Shown: positions 1 to 8,425 of the stretch, piece by piece
Numbering within the stretch: position 1 is the stretch's first letter
Layout: every line of letters starts with the position of its first letter
Program-made: the position numbers and the translations under genes
From: Brachybacterium saurashtrense
GTDB lineage: Bacteria > Actinomycetota > Actinomycetes > Actinomycetales > Dermabacteraceae
Direction of reading: 5' to 3'
Assembly (NCBI RefSeq): GCF_003355475.1
Contig: NZ_CP031356.1
Span: 2,294,001-2,358,000 of the forward strand
Length of the DNA stretch: 64,000 bases
The notes under the pieces: generated by a model
Told to the model about the DNA's origin: nothing
Seen by the model: the letters and a program-made list of their open reading frames with translations, nothing else
Databases searched by the model: none

Positions 1-921
1 CAGCAGGGGCACGCCGATGCAGGCCACGATCAGCAGCACCAGGGTGGAGCGCCGCAGCGGATGGCGCTCGGTGAGCGCACCGATCAGCGGCCCTCCCACC
101 ACGGCCACCACCACCAGCACGGTCATCACCGCCGAGGCCGCGGGCCGGCTCAGCCCCTCCCCCGCGGTGAGGTACGGGTAGCCCCACATCATGGAGAAGG
201 CGATGCCGGTGAAGCCGGCCGTGAAGTGGGTGAAGAACCCCAGCTGGGTGGAGGGATGGCGGACGATCCGGGCGAGCACCAGCGGGATCCTGGCGAGATC
301 CTGCCGCACTCGCGGGCGCGGCATCCCCGGCGGGGTCGCGCGCACCACCAGCAGCGCGAGCAGCGCCGCGAGCGCGCTGACGGAGGCGGCCCCGCCGAAG
401 GCGGGCGTCCAGCCCAGCACCGTCAGCGCCGCCACGAAGGGCACCGCGGAGGCGATCTGCCCCACCTGGCCCAGGATCCCGGTGAGCTGGGTGAGGATCG
501 GCACCCGCGCCGCCGGGAACCAGGCGGGGACCAGCCGGATCGCGCTGGAGAAGGTGAGGGCGTCCCCGGCCCCCAGCACGATCCGCGCGATCATCGCCAC
601 GCCCACGGTCTCCGTCTGGGACATGAGCACCTGGCCCAGCGCCATGAGCACGGCGCCGGCGGTGAGGGTCGCGCGGGAGCCGAAGCGGTCCAGCAGCACG
701 CCGGCGGGGATCTGGCAGAGCGCGTAGACGGCCAGCTGCAGCACCACGAAGGTGGAGACGATCGTGGCGGAGGCGCCGAACCGCTCGGTGGCCTCGAGCC
801 CGGCCACGCCCATCGTGGTGCGCTGCAGCACCGCGATCGCGTACGCCGTCACGGCCGCGACCCACACCCCGTACGCGCGGGGGCCTCCGAGGGCGGGGGC
901 GGGCGCGGCGGGGGTGCTCAT
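1..921 (-). CDS. MFS transporter (cut by the window edge)
   Basis: Reads from ATG at 921 leftwards off the window, giving 307 residues with no stop. The visible part has about ten hydrophobic segments. Near residues 62-68 lies a motif of the type LLDRFGSR, the conserved loop 2-3 signature of the major facilitator superfamily, and a basic central loop follows TM6 (around residues 200-215). The protein is therefore a secondary transporter of the cytoplasmic membrane; the substrate cannot be told from sequence. AAGGAC lies upstream, a usable ribosome-binding site. It is divergent from the RDD gene at 1134. The last one or two helices lie outside the window. Confidence 0.85.
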   Translation of the reverse strand, partial: MSTPAAPAPALGGPRAYGVWVAAVTAYAIAVLQRTTMGVAGLEATERFGASATIVSTFVVLQLAVYALCQIPAGVLLDRFGSRATLTAGAVLMALGQVLMSQTETVGVAMIARIVLGAGDALTFSSAIRLVPAWFPAARVPILTQLTGILGQVGQIASAVPFVAALTVLGWTPAFGGAASVSALAALLALLVVRATPPGMPRPRVRQDLARIPLVLARIVRHPSTQLGFFTHFTAGFTGIAFSMMWGYPYLTAGEGLSRPAASAVMTVLVVVAVVGGPLIGALTERHPLRRSTLVLLIVACIGVPLL

Positions 922-1133
922 GGAGGTCCTTCGGGGAGGTCGGGGCGGGGGCAGTCGGGCCGAACGCTGCGGGCGCCCTCCTGCTCCGGCAGGGACCCGA
1001 CCGGCTCCGAGGGTAGCCGCCCGGGCCGCTGCCCGGCGCGGATGTCCGGCGGTTGCCGCGGGGCGCGGTGCGACCGGCGGGTAACGGCGGATGTTCGGTG
1101 GTGGGCGGTGGGCGCGGATGCTTGGCTGGGGCC

Positions 1134-1652
1134 ATGGATCCTCTGGCGTCGCGGCGCGTGCGCGCCCACCTCACGGACTGCGTCGGCTACCTGGGCCTCG
1201 CCGCGGCGACGGCGCCCGTCGGGGTGCTGCTGGTGAGCACCACCTCTCTCGGGGAGAGCCGACTGTTCGCGCAGCTGGTCAGCGCGGTGCCGCCGGTGGC
1301 CGCGACCCTGCTGGCGGCGCGGGCCGAGTCCGGGCCGCACCGGGCCACCTGGGGCAAGCGCCGGCAGGGCCTCGAGGTGGCGGGCGCCGGCGGGGCGGCG
1401 CTGCCGTTCTCCCGAGCGCTGGGACGGAACACGGTGAAGATCCTGGTGCCCTGGCAGCTGGGGCACCTCACCGCGATCGGCGCCGTCGGGGGCGGCTTCG
1501 AGGAGGGCGATGCGCTCACCTACGGCTCCGCCGTCGCCGTCTACGCGGCGCTCGGGGTGGTCGCCGCGACCGTGCTGCGCCGCCCCGGGCGCGGGGTCCA
1601 CGACCGGCTCGTCGGCGGCCGCGTGCTCCTCGCCGCCGCGCCCCGCGGCTGA
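1134..1652 (+). CDS. RDD family membrane protein
   Basis: 172 residues. It has an N-terminal hydrophobic hairpin, then a TWGKRRQGLEV stretch (around residues 71-81), the ALGRNTVKI segment, and near the C-terminus VHDRLVGGRV. This order (GKR-x-x-G-V, R-N-x-x-K, HDR-L-x-x-x-V) is the hallmark of the RDD family of small integral membrane proteins. Their function is largely unknown; some members have been linked to transport. ATG 1134 was chosen because the protein begins just before the first family-conserved segment and upstream codons in the frame look non-coding. It is convergent with the aminotransferase gene. Confidence 0.75.
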   Translation: MDPLASRRVRAHLTDCVGYLGLAAATAPVGVLLVSTTSLGESRLFAQLVSAVPPVAATLLAARAESGPHRATWGKRRQGLEVAGAGGAALPFSRALGRNTVKILVPWQLGHLTAIGAVGGGFEEGDALTYGSAVAVYAALGVVAATVLRRPGRGVHDRLVGGRVLLAAAPRG

Positions 1653-1712
1653 GGCGCGCGCCCGGGATCTGTCCGAGGCCCGAGTCCGTGCCCGGGCCCG
1701 GGCCCGGAGCGT

Positions 1713-2822
1713 TCAGCGGGAGCGCCAGGCGGCGGCGATCTCGATCAGCAGGTCGTTGGCCTCCTGGCCGGCGATCGTGGCGCGCACCCCCTCGGTGCCG
1801 TAGGCGCGCATCACCAGGCCGCGGGCGTCGGCGAACTCGGCGAAGGCCGGGGTGTCCTCCCCCAACGGGAAGTACACGAAGTTGCCGTGGCTCGCGGGCA
1901 GCTCCCAGCCCTGCGCGGCGAGCGCCTGCTGCACGCGGGACCGCTCCGTGCGCACCCACTCGGCGCGGCGCTCGAGCTCCTCGGCGACCGTGGGCTCCAG
2001 GCAGGCCAGCGCGGCGGCCTGGGCGGGGCGGCTGGCGGAGAAGGGGATCGCCACCTGGCCCAGCGCGGCGGCGAGCCGCGGATGCGCGACCGCGTAGCCG
2101 AGCCGGAGCCCTGCCAGGCCCTGCAGCTTGGAGAAGGTGCGCAGCTGCACCACGTTGGCGTGGCGGCGGAAGATCCCGGCCGTGCCCAGCACGGTGGCGG
2201 GGTCGTGGAACTCGCGGTACGCCTCGTCGATCGCGACCACCACGTGCTCCGGGACCTGCGCGAGGAACGCCTCGACCTGGGCGGTGCTCAGCGAGGGCCC
2301 GGTGGGGTTGTTCGGGGTGCACAGCAGCACCAGGCGGGTGCGCTCGGTGATCGCCGCCGCCATCGCGTCGAGATCGTGCTCGGCGTCCGCCGTGAGCGGG
2401 ACCTGCACGGAGGTGCCGCCCTGAGCGCCCACCAGCAGCGGGTACGCCTCGAAGGAGCGCCAGGCGTAGACCACCTCGTCCCCCTCGCCCACCAGGGCCC
2501 GCACCAGATCGGCGGTGACCGAGACCGAGCCGTTGGACAGCGCGATCTGGGCCGGCTCCACGCCGTGGCTCTCCCCCAGCGCCTCGCGCAGCGCGATCCC
2601 GGCGGCATCGGGGTAGAGGTGCATCTCGTCGAGCGTCGCGATCACGGCCTCGCGGACCGCCGGGACGGGCGGGAAGGAGGACTCGTTGGAGGAGACCTTC
2701 AGGCGGCGGATGCCGTCATCGGCCGGCGGCTTCCCGGGCACGTAGACCGGCAGGTCCTCGAGGGCGGGGCGCAGGCGGATGGTCTCGACGGGGGCGTCGG
2801 GGCGGGGGGACGTCTCAGACAT
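1713..2822 (-). CDS. HisC-like / aromatic amino-acid aminotransferase
   Basis: 369 residues, fold type I PLP-dependent aminotransferase. Visible features are the N-terminal LKVSSNESSFPP substrate loop (around residues 40), CTPNNPTGPS, DEAYREF, and SKLQGLAGLRLG whose lysine (about residue 229) should form the Schiff base with PLP. The family covers histidinol-phosphate transaminase (HisC) and the actinobacterial phenylalanine aminotransferase (Pat). The gene stands alone, not in a his operon, so the Pat-like role is as likely as histidine biosynthesis. ATG 2822 is supported by a TATCCT hexamer ending 6 nt upstream (leaderless layout). Confidence 0.85.
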   Translation of the reverse strand: MSETSPRPDAPVETIRLRPALEDLPVYVPGKPPADDGIRRLKVSSNESSFPPVPAVREAVIATLDEMHLYPDAAGIALREALGESHGVEPAQIALSNGSVSVTADLVRALVGEGDEVVYAWRSFEAYPLLVGAQGGTSVQVPLTADAEHDLDAMAAAITERTRLVLLCTPNNPTGPSLSTAQVEAFLAQVPEHVVVAIDEAYREFHDPATVLGTAGIFRRHANVVQLRTFSKLQGLAGLRLGYAVAHPRLAAALGQVAIPFSASRPAQAAALACLEPTVAEELERRAEWVRTERSRVQQALAAQGWELPASHGNFVYFPLGEDTPAFAEFADARGLVMRAYGTEGVRATIAGQEANDLLIEIAAAWRSR

Positions 2823-2828
2823 GTCGCC

Positions 2829-2834
2829 AGGATA
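2829..2834 (-). promoter_or_regulatory. -10 hexamer TATCCT, leaderless promoter of the aminotransferase gene
   Basis: TATCCT on the minus strand, 6 nt before ATG 2822, places the transcription start at or next to the start codon. No convincing -35 element is visible. Confidence 0.55.
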
Positions 2835-2979
2835 GGCGGCGCCGGGCAGGCGGCGGCGGCCTTGCGGTGAACGCACCCGCCGCGACCGGCGCACGGCGCC
2901 GCTCCGCTCCGCCCACGGCCCGCGCGATCCGGGGGCTCTCCCCCGTGCGTCGAGCGGGCACGGGCAGGACAATGGCGCC

Positions 2980-3378
2980 ATGAGATTCCTCGGCCACATC
3001 ATCGTCACCGGCCTCGCGCTGTGGGTCACGGCGCTGATCCTGCCCGGCATGCACCTGGGCGAGAACAGCGCGAGCGTGCTCACGCAGGTGCTCACCATCG
3101 GCGCGATCGCGCTGATCCTCGCGCTGATCGACACGATCGTGAAACCGATCCTGGAGCTGCTCGCCCTGCCCATCACCTGCCTCACCCTGGGGCTGTTCCA
3201 GCTGGTCATCAACACGCTGATGCTGCTGCTGGCCGGCTGGGTGTCCGGCCTGCTGGGGCTCACGCTCACGTTCGACAGCTTCTGGTGGGCGCTCGGCGCC
3301 GGCATCATCATCGGCATCCTCTCCGCGATCGTGGAGGCCGTGACCGGGCTCGGCGAACGCGGCCGCGAGCGCGCCTGA
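2980..3378 (+). CDS. Small 4-TM 'phage holin family' (DUF360-type) membrane protein
   Basis: 132 residues with four hydrophobic segments (about 5-25, 36-57, 64-86 and 95-118). The pattern ALIDTIVKPILELLALPITCLTLG (positions 48-71, hydrophobic with a K-P pair) is characteristic of the bacterial 4-TM family named after phage holins. These are chromosomal proteins of unknown function; there is no phage context here. A GACAAT hexamer at 2968-2973 ends 6 nt before ATG 2980, suggesting a leaderless mRNA. It lies in the same direction as purB, separated by 154 nt. Confidence 0.8.
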   Translation: MRFLGHIIVTGLALWVTALILPGMHLGENSASVLTQVLTIGAIALILALIDTIVKPILELLALPITCLTLGLFQLVINTLMLLLAGWVSGLLGLTLTFDSFWWALGAGIIIGILSAIVEAVTGLGERGRERA

Positions 3379-3532
3379 GCGGCGACCGACGCGGCGTGGT
3401 CGGGCCCCTCCGGATCCTCCACGGCCTGCGACAGGCCCGGCGCGCCCGTGCGGGGGCCGCCTCCCTCGGCCCCCGCGACCGCCCGTCGGCCCCGCTCGCC
3501 CCCGCGCGCGCGGGTCTGGGAGAATGCTCCCC

Positions 3533-4948
3533 ATGGCTCACTCCTTCGCGGACATCACCCCGCAGATCGCCCTGACCCCGCTCGACGGCCGCTACCGCGC
3601 GCAGACCGCACCGCTGGTGGACCACCTCTCCGAGGCGGCGCTGAACCGCTCCCGCCTGGTGGTGGAGACCGAGTGGATGATCCACCTGCTGGATCAGCAG
3701 GTCATCCCCGGACTGCGCACCCTCACCGACGAGGAGCGGGCGCTGCTGCGCGCGATCCCGGAGGACTTCGGCGCCGACGGCATCGCCGAGCACGCCGAGA
3801 TCGAGCGGGAGACCGTCCACGACGTCAAGGCGATCGAGTACTACATCAAGCGCCGCCTCGCCGGCACCACCCTCGAGCCGCTCGCCGAGGTGGTGCACAT
3901 CTACTGCACCAGCGAGGACGTCAACAACCTCTCCTACGCGCTGATGGTCAAGGGTGCGGTGGAGCAGGTGTGGCTGCCCGCACTGCAGGGCGTCATCGCC
4001 GATCTCACCGCCCTGGCCCGCGAGGCCGCGGAGGTGCCGATGCTCTCGCGCACCCACGGCCAGCCCGCCACCCCCACCACGCTGGGCAAGGAGATCGCGG
4101 TGTTCGCGCACCGACTGCGCCGTCAGGAGCGACGGATCGCCGCGGACGAGTACCTGGGCAAGATCAACGGCGCGACCGGCACCTACGCCGCGCACGCCGT
4201 CTCCGTCCCGGGCGCGGACTGGCAGCAGGTCTCCCGCTCCTTCGTGGAGCACCTGGGCCTGACCTGGAACCCGCTGACCACGCAGATCGAGTCCCACGAC
4301 TGGCAGGCCGAGGTCTACGCGGACATCGCCCGCGCCGGGAGGATCCTGCACAACCTCGCCACCGACGTGTGGACCTACATCTCGCTGGGCTACTTCCGCC
4401 AGCGCCTCTCCGCGCAGGGCGGCACCGGCTCCTCGACGATGCCGCACAAGGTCAACCCGATCCGCTTCGAGAACGCGGAGGCGAACCTCGAGATCTCCGG
4501 CGCGCTGCTGGACTCGCTCGCCTCGACCCTGGTCACCTCGCGCCTGCAGCGCGACCTCACCGACTCCACCACCCAACGCAACATCGGCCCCGCGATCGGG
4601 CACTCGCTGCTCGCGATCGCGAACCTCCGCAAGGGCCTGGCGGGCCTGGACGTGGACGCCGAGGCGATGGCCGCGGACCTCGAGGGGAACTGGGAGGTGC
4701 TCGGCGAGGCGGTGCAGTCCGTGATGCGCACCCTGGGCGTGCAGGGCCACGAGGGCCTGGACAACCCCTACGAGCGGCTGAAGGACCTCACCCGCGGCCA
4801 CCGCGTGGACGGGGCGGGGATGCGGGAGTTCATCACCTCGCTGGGCCTGCCGGAGGCGGAGCAGGAGCGGCTGCTCGCGCTGAGCCCCGCCACCTACGTG
4901 GGCGAGGCCGCGCGCCTGGTGGCGCACCTGGAGGACGAGCGGGCCTGA
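3533..4948 (+). CDS. purB: Adenylosuccinate lyase
   Basis: 471 residues. It catalyses two fumarate-releasing steps: SAICAR to AICAR in purine synthesis, and adenylosuccinate to AMP. The fumarase/aspartase superfamily signature GSSTMPHKVNPI is at about residues 299-310 (flexible catalytic loop), and SRTHGQPATP around residue 172 supplies the second catalytic histidine. The LTPLDGRYR start is typical of the E. coli-type PurB subgroup. An ATG at 3524 lies only 9 nt upstream, but 3533 fits better: it has GGGAG at 3518-3522 and a GAGAAT hexamer (3520-3525) ending 7 nt before it. A hairpin follows the stop. Confidence 0.95.
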   Translation: MAHSFADITPQIALTPLDGRYRAQTAPLVDHLSEAALNRSRLVVETEWMIHLLDQQVIPGLRTLTDEERALLRAIPEDFGADGIAEHAEIERETVHDVKAIEYYIKRRLAGTTLEPLAEVVHIYCTSEDVNNLSYALMVKGAVEQVWLPALQGVIADLTALAREAAEVPMLSRTHGQPATPTTLGKEIAVFAHRLRRQERRIAADEYLGKINGATGTYAAHAVSVPGADWQQVSRSFVEHLGLTWNPLTTQIESHDWQAEVYADIARAGRILHNLATDVWTYISLGYFRQRLSAQGGTGSSTMPHKVNPIRFENAEANLEISGALLDSLASTLVTSRLQRDLTDSTTQRNIGPAIGHSLLAIANLRKGLAGLDVDAEAMAADLEGNWEVLGEAVQSVMRTLGVQGHEGLDNPYERLKDLTRGHRVDGAGMREFITSLGLPEAEQERLLALSPATYVGEAARLVAHLEDERA

Positions 4949-4956
4949 GCCCGCCT

Positions 4957-4986
4957 CCCGTCGGCCGCCGCACGGGGGCCGACGGG
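4957..4986 (+). terminator. Hairpin after purB
   Basis: Perfect 10-bp inverted repeat CCCGTCGGCC / GGCCGACGGG with a 10-nt loop, 8 nt after the purB stop. A third related arm (5032-5044) could form an alternative long-range stem. No T-run follows, as is common in high-GC actinobacteria. Confidence 0.6.
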
Positions 4987-5045
4987 GCCTCCCCCGGCCC
5001 GGGGCCGACCACGCCGCGGCCCGCTCGGCGGGGCGGCCGACGGGC

Positions 5046-5798
5046 TCAGCCGATCGCGCGCGGCCGGATCTCGAGGCTGGAGATCACGGCCTCGGCCGGG
5101 GCGTGCAGCGCGTAGGCGATCGCCGCGGCGACGCTGGCGGGGCGCAGGTACTTCTCGGCCTCGTACTGGCCCTGCTCCGCGGCGCGCAGCTCGTGCTGCA
5201 TGTCGGTGTCCACCCGTCCCGGGTGCACCGAGCTGACCCGCACCCCGTGCCCGGCCTCCTCCTGGCGCAGGGCGTCGGTCCAGGCGCGCAGCGCGAACTT
5301 CGAGGCGGAGTACGCGCCCCGCTCCCCCGTGGAGGTGTAGCCGGAGCCCGAGTTCACCGCCACCACGGTGCCGCGCGCGGTGCGCAGCGCGGGAAGCAGC
5401 AGCCGTGTCAGCTCGGAGACCGCCGTGACGTTCACGGCGAAGTTCCGCTCCCAGTCCGCCACAGAGAGCTCCTCGACGCCGCCGTTCACGAGGATCCCGG
5501 CGGCGTGCACCAGCCCGGCCAGCCCGTGCGGGAGCTCGAGGCCCTCGACCGCGGCGGCGAGCGCCTCGTGGTCGGTAAGATCGGCGACGACGGGGCGGGC
5601 CGACGGCAGCGCCGCGGCGAGGGCGTCCAGCGCGGCCTCGTCCCGCCCGGCCAGCAGCAGGTGGTGGTCCTCGGCGAGCAGCTCGGCGGTGGCGCGGCCG
5701 ATGCCGCGGTTCGCGCCGGTGACGAGCACGGCGGGGCGGGAGGCGGCGGAGGACGGTGCGGCGGTGGAGGTCGCGGTCTCGGCGGAGGGGGAGGTCAT
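5046..5798 (-). CDS. SDR family oxidoreductase
   Basis: 250 residues, classical short-chain dehydrogenase/reductase. It has the nucleotide-binding TGANRGIG near residues 27-34, the NSGSG segment with the catalytic serine, and YSASK with the Tyr-Lys pair at about residues 163-167. The loop after the second strand (LLAGRDEAAL) has an Arg, compatible with NADP(H). The Ser/Ala-rich first 20 residues are not part of the fold. A CAGACT hexamer (5806-5811) ends 7 nt before ATG 5798. The substrate is unknown. It is divergent from the CPBP gene with 50 bp between starts. Confidence 0.85.
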   Translation of the reverse strand: MTSPSAETATSTAAPSSAASRPAVLVTGANRGIGRATAELLAEDHHLLLAGRDEAALDALAAALPSARPVVADLTDHEALAAAVEGLELPHGLAGLVHAAGILVNGGVEELSVADWERNFAVNVTAVSELTRLLLPALRTARGTVVAVNSGSGYTSTGERGAYSASKFALRAWTDALRQEEAGHGVRVSSVHPGRVDTDMQHELRAAEQGQYEAEKYLRPASVAAAIAYALHAPAEAVISSLEIRPRAIG

Positions 5799-5848
5799 GG
5801 CCTCGAGTCTGCCAGAGTCCCGCCGGGCGCCGGTGAGAGCATGGGCCG

Positions 5849-6610
5849 ATGGAGACCATGACCCCGAGCCGGCGCTGGCTGCGCGCCGAGGTGCTGATCG
5901 TGCTCGCGCTCTCGCTGGGGCGCAGCGCCGTCTACTCGCTGCTCGCGCTGGCGCAGGCGCTCGCGGCCGGTCCGCTCTCGGGGCAGACCACGGCGCTGAA
6001 CTCCTCCCTGCGGGAGAACCCCTGGCTGGACCTGCTCCACCAGCTGCTCTCGATCGCCTTCACCCTGGCGCCGGTGGCCCTGGTGCTGCTCCTGCTGGCC
6101 CTCACCGCCGGGTCGCTGCGCCAGGCGCTGGCGGATCTGGGACTGGACCTCGCCCGGCCCGGCCGGGACCTGCTGCACGGCGTGCTGCTGGCGGCCGGGA
6201 TCGGGCTGCCGGGCCTGGCGGTGTACTACCTGGGCCGGGTTCTGGGGATGACGGTGGAGGTGGTCCCCGCGGCGCTGGACACCCACTGGTGGACGGTGCC
6301 CGTGCTGGTGCTGCACGCGCTGAAGAACGCGGTGCTCGAGGAGGTGATCGTGGTGGGGTACCTCTACCAGCGGCTCGAGCGCCTGGGCTGGTCGCCGCGG
6401 CGGATCCTGCTCGCCTCGGCGCTGCTGCGCGGCGCGTACCACACCTATCAGGGGGTGGGGCCGGGGCTCGCGAACCTCGTGATGGGGCTGGTGTTCGGCG
6501 AGTGGTACCGCCGCACCCGGCGCACGATGCCGCTGGTCATCGCGCACACCCTGCTGGACGTGGTGGCGTTCGTGGGCTACGCGCTGCTGCGGGACGTGCT
6601 CGGGCTGTGA
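5849..6610 (+). CDS. CPBP family intramembrane glutamic endopeptidase
   Basis: 253 residues, about seven or eight TM segments. Conserved CPBP (Abi) motifs are visible in order: motif 1 VLEEVIVVGYLYQRL (paired glutamates), motif 2 LLRGAYHTYQG (in place of the usual F-x-x-x-H) and motif 3 VIAHTLLDVV. The family includes CAAX-type prenyl proteases and bacteriocin-immunity proteins; in actinobacteria the substrate is usually unknown. ATG 5849 is preferred over ATG 5858 because GAGCAT (5837-5842) ends 6 nt upstream, a leaderless layout; no good ribosome-binding site exists for either. Confidence 0.85.
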   Translation: METMTPSRRWLRAEVLIVLALSLGRSAVYSLLALAQALAAGPLSGQTTALNSSLRENPWLDLLHQLLSIAFTLAPVALVLLLLALTAGSLRQALADLGLDLARPGRDLLHGVLLAAGIGLPGLAVYYLGRVLGMTVEVVPAALDTHWWTVPVLVLHALKNAVLEEVIVVGYLYQRLERLGWSPRRILLASALLRGAYHTYQGVGPGLANLVMGLVFGEWYRRTRRTMPLVIAHTLLDVVAFVGYALLRDVLGL

Positions 6611-6671
6611 GCGGCGCGCGGGCCGGGCGCGACGCGCACGCCGTGAACGGTCCGCGGAGGCTGAGCGGGCC

Positions 6672-6998
6672 TCAGAGGATGAACGCCTCGCCGTCCCCGT
6701 CGGCCTCGATCGGCAGCCCGGACTCGAACCACTGATCCATCCCGCCGCCCACGTTGATGGCCTCGAAGCCGTTGGCGTTCAGCCACTGGGAGACCTGGAA
6801 GGAGCGGCCCCCGGTGCGGCAGACGATGTACAGCGCGGCATCGTCCTCCGGGAGCTGCTCGAGGTTCTCGAGCAGGGAGCTGGCGGGCAGGTGCTGCGCC
6901 GCGGGGGCATGGCCCGCGTCCCACTCGCTCTGCTCGCGCACGTCGATGAGATGGGCGCCCTCGGGCACCTCCTGCGGGGAGACGGTCTCGACATCCAT
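6672..6998 (-). CDS. Single-domain rhodanese-like protein
   Basis: 108 residues, one rhodanese domain. It has LIDVREQSEWDAGH early, the active-site loop IVCRTGGRS with the catalytic Cys (about residue 70), and GGMDQW near the C-terminus. Such proteins carry sulfane sulfur as a persulfide on the Cys; the physiological acceptor is unknown. A TACGCT hexamer ends 6 nt before ATG 6998, indicating leaderless expression. It follows the ABC-exporter genes on the same strand but with 65 nt and its own promoter signal. Confidence 0.88.
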   Translation of the reverse strand: MDVETVSPQEVPEGAHLIDVREQSEWDAGHAPAAQHLPASSLLENLEQLPEDDAALYIVCRTGGRSFQVSQWLNANGFEAINVGGGMDQWFESGLPIEADGDGEAFIL

Positions 6999-7004
6999 GC
7001 CGCC

Positions 7005-7010
7005 AGCGTA
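7005..7010 (-). promoter_or_regulatory. -10 hexamer TACGCT, leaderless promoter of the rhodanese gene
   Basis: TACGCT on the minus strand ends 6 nt before ATG 6998. No -35 is apparent. Confidence 0.5.
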
Positions 7011-7063
7011 CCGGCCGTCCCGTCGCGCAGCACTCCCGCTCCCCCGCCGCGCGGCGCCCCGGC

Positions 7064-8425
7064 TCATGCGCCGCGCAGCGCATAGCGGCGCACCAACGGG
7101 GAGCCGACGAGCACCGCCGCGATCACCAGCAGGTAGGCACCGAGCACGCTGGCGAGGTACTGGACGGCGACCTGCGGGTCGTCCGGGGCGCCGCCGAGCA
7201 CGGCCACCACCACCAGCAGGGCGGTGAACGTGGCGAGCACGGAGCTGAGCAGCACGGGCAGCACGATCTCGACGATCCGTGCCCGGTGCAGCTGGCCCAC
7301 CTGCGCACCGGCGACGTGCTGGGCGCGCAGCAGCGGCGCCTGGTCGATGACGCGGGCGGTCTGGGTCACGCCCGTGCTCACCGCGGCGAGCACGGCGGCG
7401 ATCCCGAGGGTGAGCAGCCCGCCGGTGGACAGGGCGGTGGCCATCATGAGGTCCTCCTCGCCGCGGAACCCGTCTCCGCGGGTGAGCAGGGCGAGGACCG
7501 TGAGGAAGCCCGCGATCACGAGCGCGAAGGTGATCCCGGAGACGGCACGCCACCCGGCCTTCGGAGCAGCGGCGAGCCGCCTGGCCCCGACCAGCAGCGA
7601 GGGCACGGGCGCCACGCGCGCGGCGAGCAGGGCGAGGGCCCACACCAGGTACGGGCCGACGAGGTTCACGGCGGCGACGACCGCGCCGATGAAGAGGATC
7701 ATCACGGCGATGAACACCATCCCGTCGGCGATCGGCCCCAGCAGCACCGAGCCGAGCTGCGCGACGAGGAGGAAGGCGACGACCAGCACCGCCCAGCTCA
7801 CCACGCGCATCACGGACATCCGCACGGTGCGGGAGCTGCGGGCGACGCCCAGCGGGCTGAGGACCACGCCGAGGAGCGAGACGGCCGCGGAGCCCGCGGC
7901 GAGCAGCACCATCCCGAGGACCAGCAGCGGGTAGGCCCACCAGGGCATGAGCAGGTCCGCGGTGGTGAACGGGGTGATCCCGAAGTCCAGCGCGGTCAGC
8001 GGCGGGGTCACCAACAGGTGCAGCACCACGCCGAGGAGACCGCCGAGGAGGGCCTGCGCGGCGACGTCGAGCACTGCGACGGCGCCGACCTGCCCGGCGG
8101 TGCCGCCCACCAGACGGATCGTGGCGAGGTCCTGCTCGCGCCGGGCCAGCGAGAGCCTCGCCGCGGAGCCGCCGAGGCCGACGGCGCTCGGGATCAGCAG
8201 CACGGAGGCGACCATCGCGCACGAGACCAGGAACGGGATCAGCGAGGCCTCGCCGGTGGCCACGGACCCGCTCCCGTCGGGGAGGCGGCCGACGAAGGCG
8301 GCGGCACCGCCGATGACGGTGCCGGTGATCGCGGTCGCGGCGGCGAAGGCGAGGACGGGCAGCACGTCGGCGAGGGCGCCGCGGCGGCGCAGCAGCAGCG
8401 GGGCGGAGGCGAGCAGGGCGTTCAT
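7064..8425 (-). CDS. ABC transporter permease, FtsX/MacB-like
   Basis: 453 residues with about ten hydrophobic segments arranged as two blocks of a long helix followed by a helix bundle, as in FtsX-domain permeases. A short basic stretch ARREQDLATIRLVGGT around residue 95 corresponds to the cytoplasmic coupling segment (the 'R-E-x-x-x-x-R-x-x-G' pattern of FtsX proteins). Its start codon overlaps the stop of the ATPase gene by 4 nt (ATGA), so the two form one exporter. This class typically handles lipoproteins, peptides or antimicrobials rather than bulk nutrients; the substrate here is unknown. Confidence 0.85.
   Translation of the reverse strand: MNALLASAPLLLRRRGALADVLPVLAFAAATAITGTVIGGAAAFVGRLPDGSGSVATGEASLIPFLVSCAMVASVLLIPSAVGLGGSAARLSLARREQDLATIRLVGGTAGQVGAVAVLDVAAQALLGGLLGVVLHLLVTPPLTALDFGITPFTTADLLMPWWAYPLLVLGMVLLAAGSAAVSLLGVVLSPLGVARSSRTVRMSVMRVVSWAVLVVAFLLVAQLGSVLLGPIADGMVFIAVMILFIGAVVAAVNLVGPYLVWALALLAARVAPVPSLLVGARRLAAAPKAGWRAVSGITFALVIAGFLTVLALLTRGDGFRGEEDLMMATALSTGGLLTLGIAAVLAAVSTGVTQTARVIDQAPLLRAQHVAGAQVGQLHRARIVEIVLPVLLSSVLATFTALLVVVAVLGGAPDDPQVAVQYLASVLGAYLLVIAAVLVGSPLVRRYALRGA

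Noticed and set aside
2980..3378. Prophage, suggested by the 'holin family' protein
   Set aside because: No lysin, capsid, portal, integrase or att-like repeats are nearby; this 4-TM family is chromosomal and widespread.
5032..5044. Long-range terminator arm pairing with 4957-4969
   Set aside because: The local hairpin 4957-4986 uses the same left arm with a much shorter loop; the distant pairing is probably a by-product of shared GC-rich sequence.
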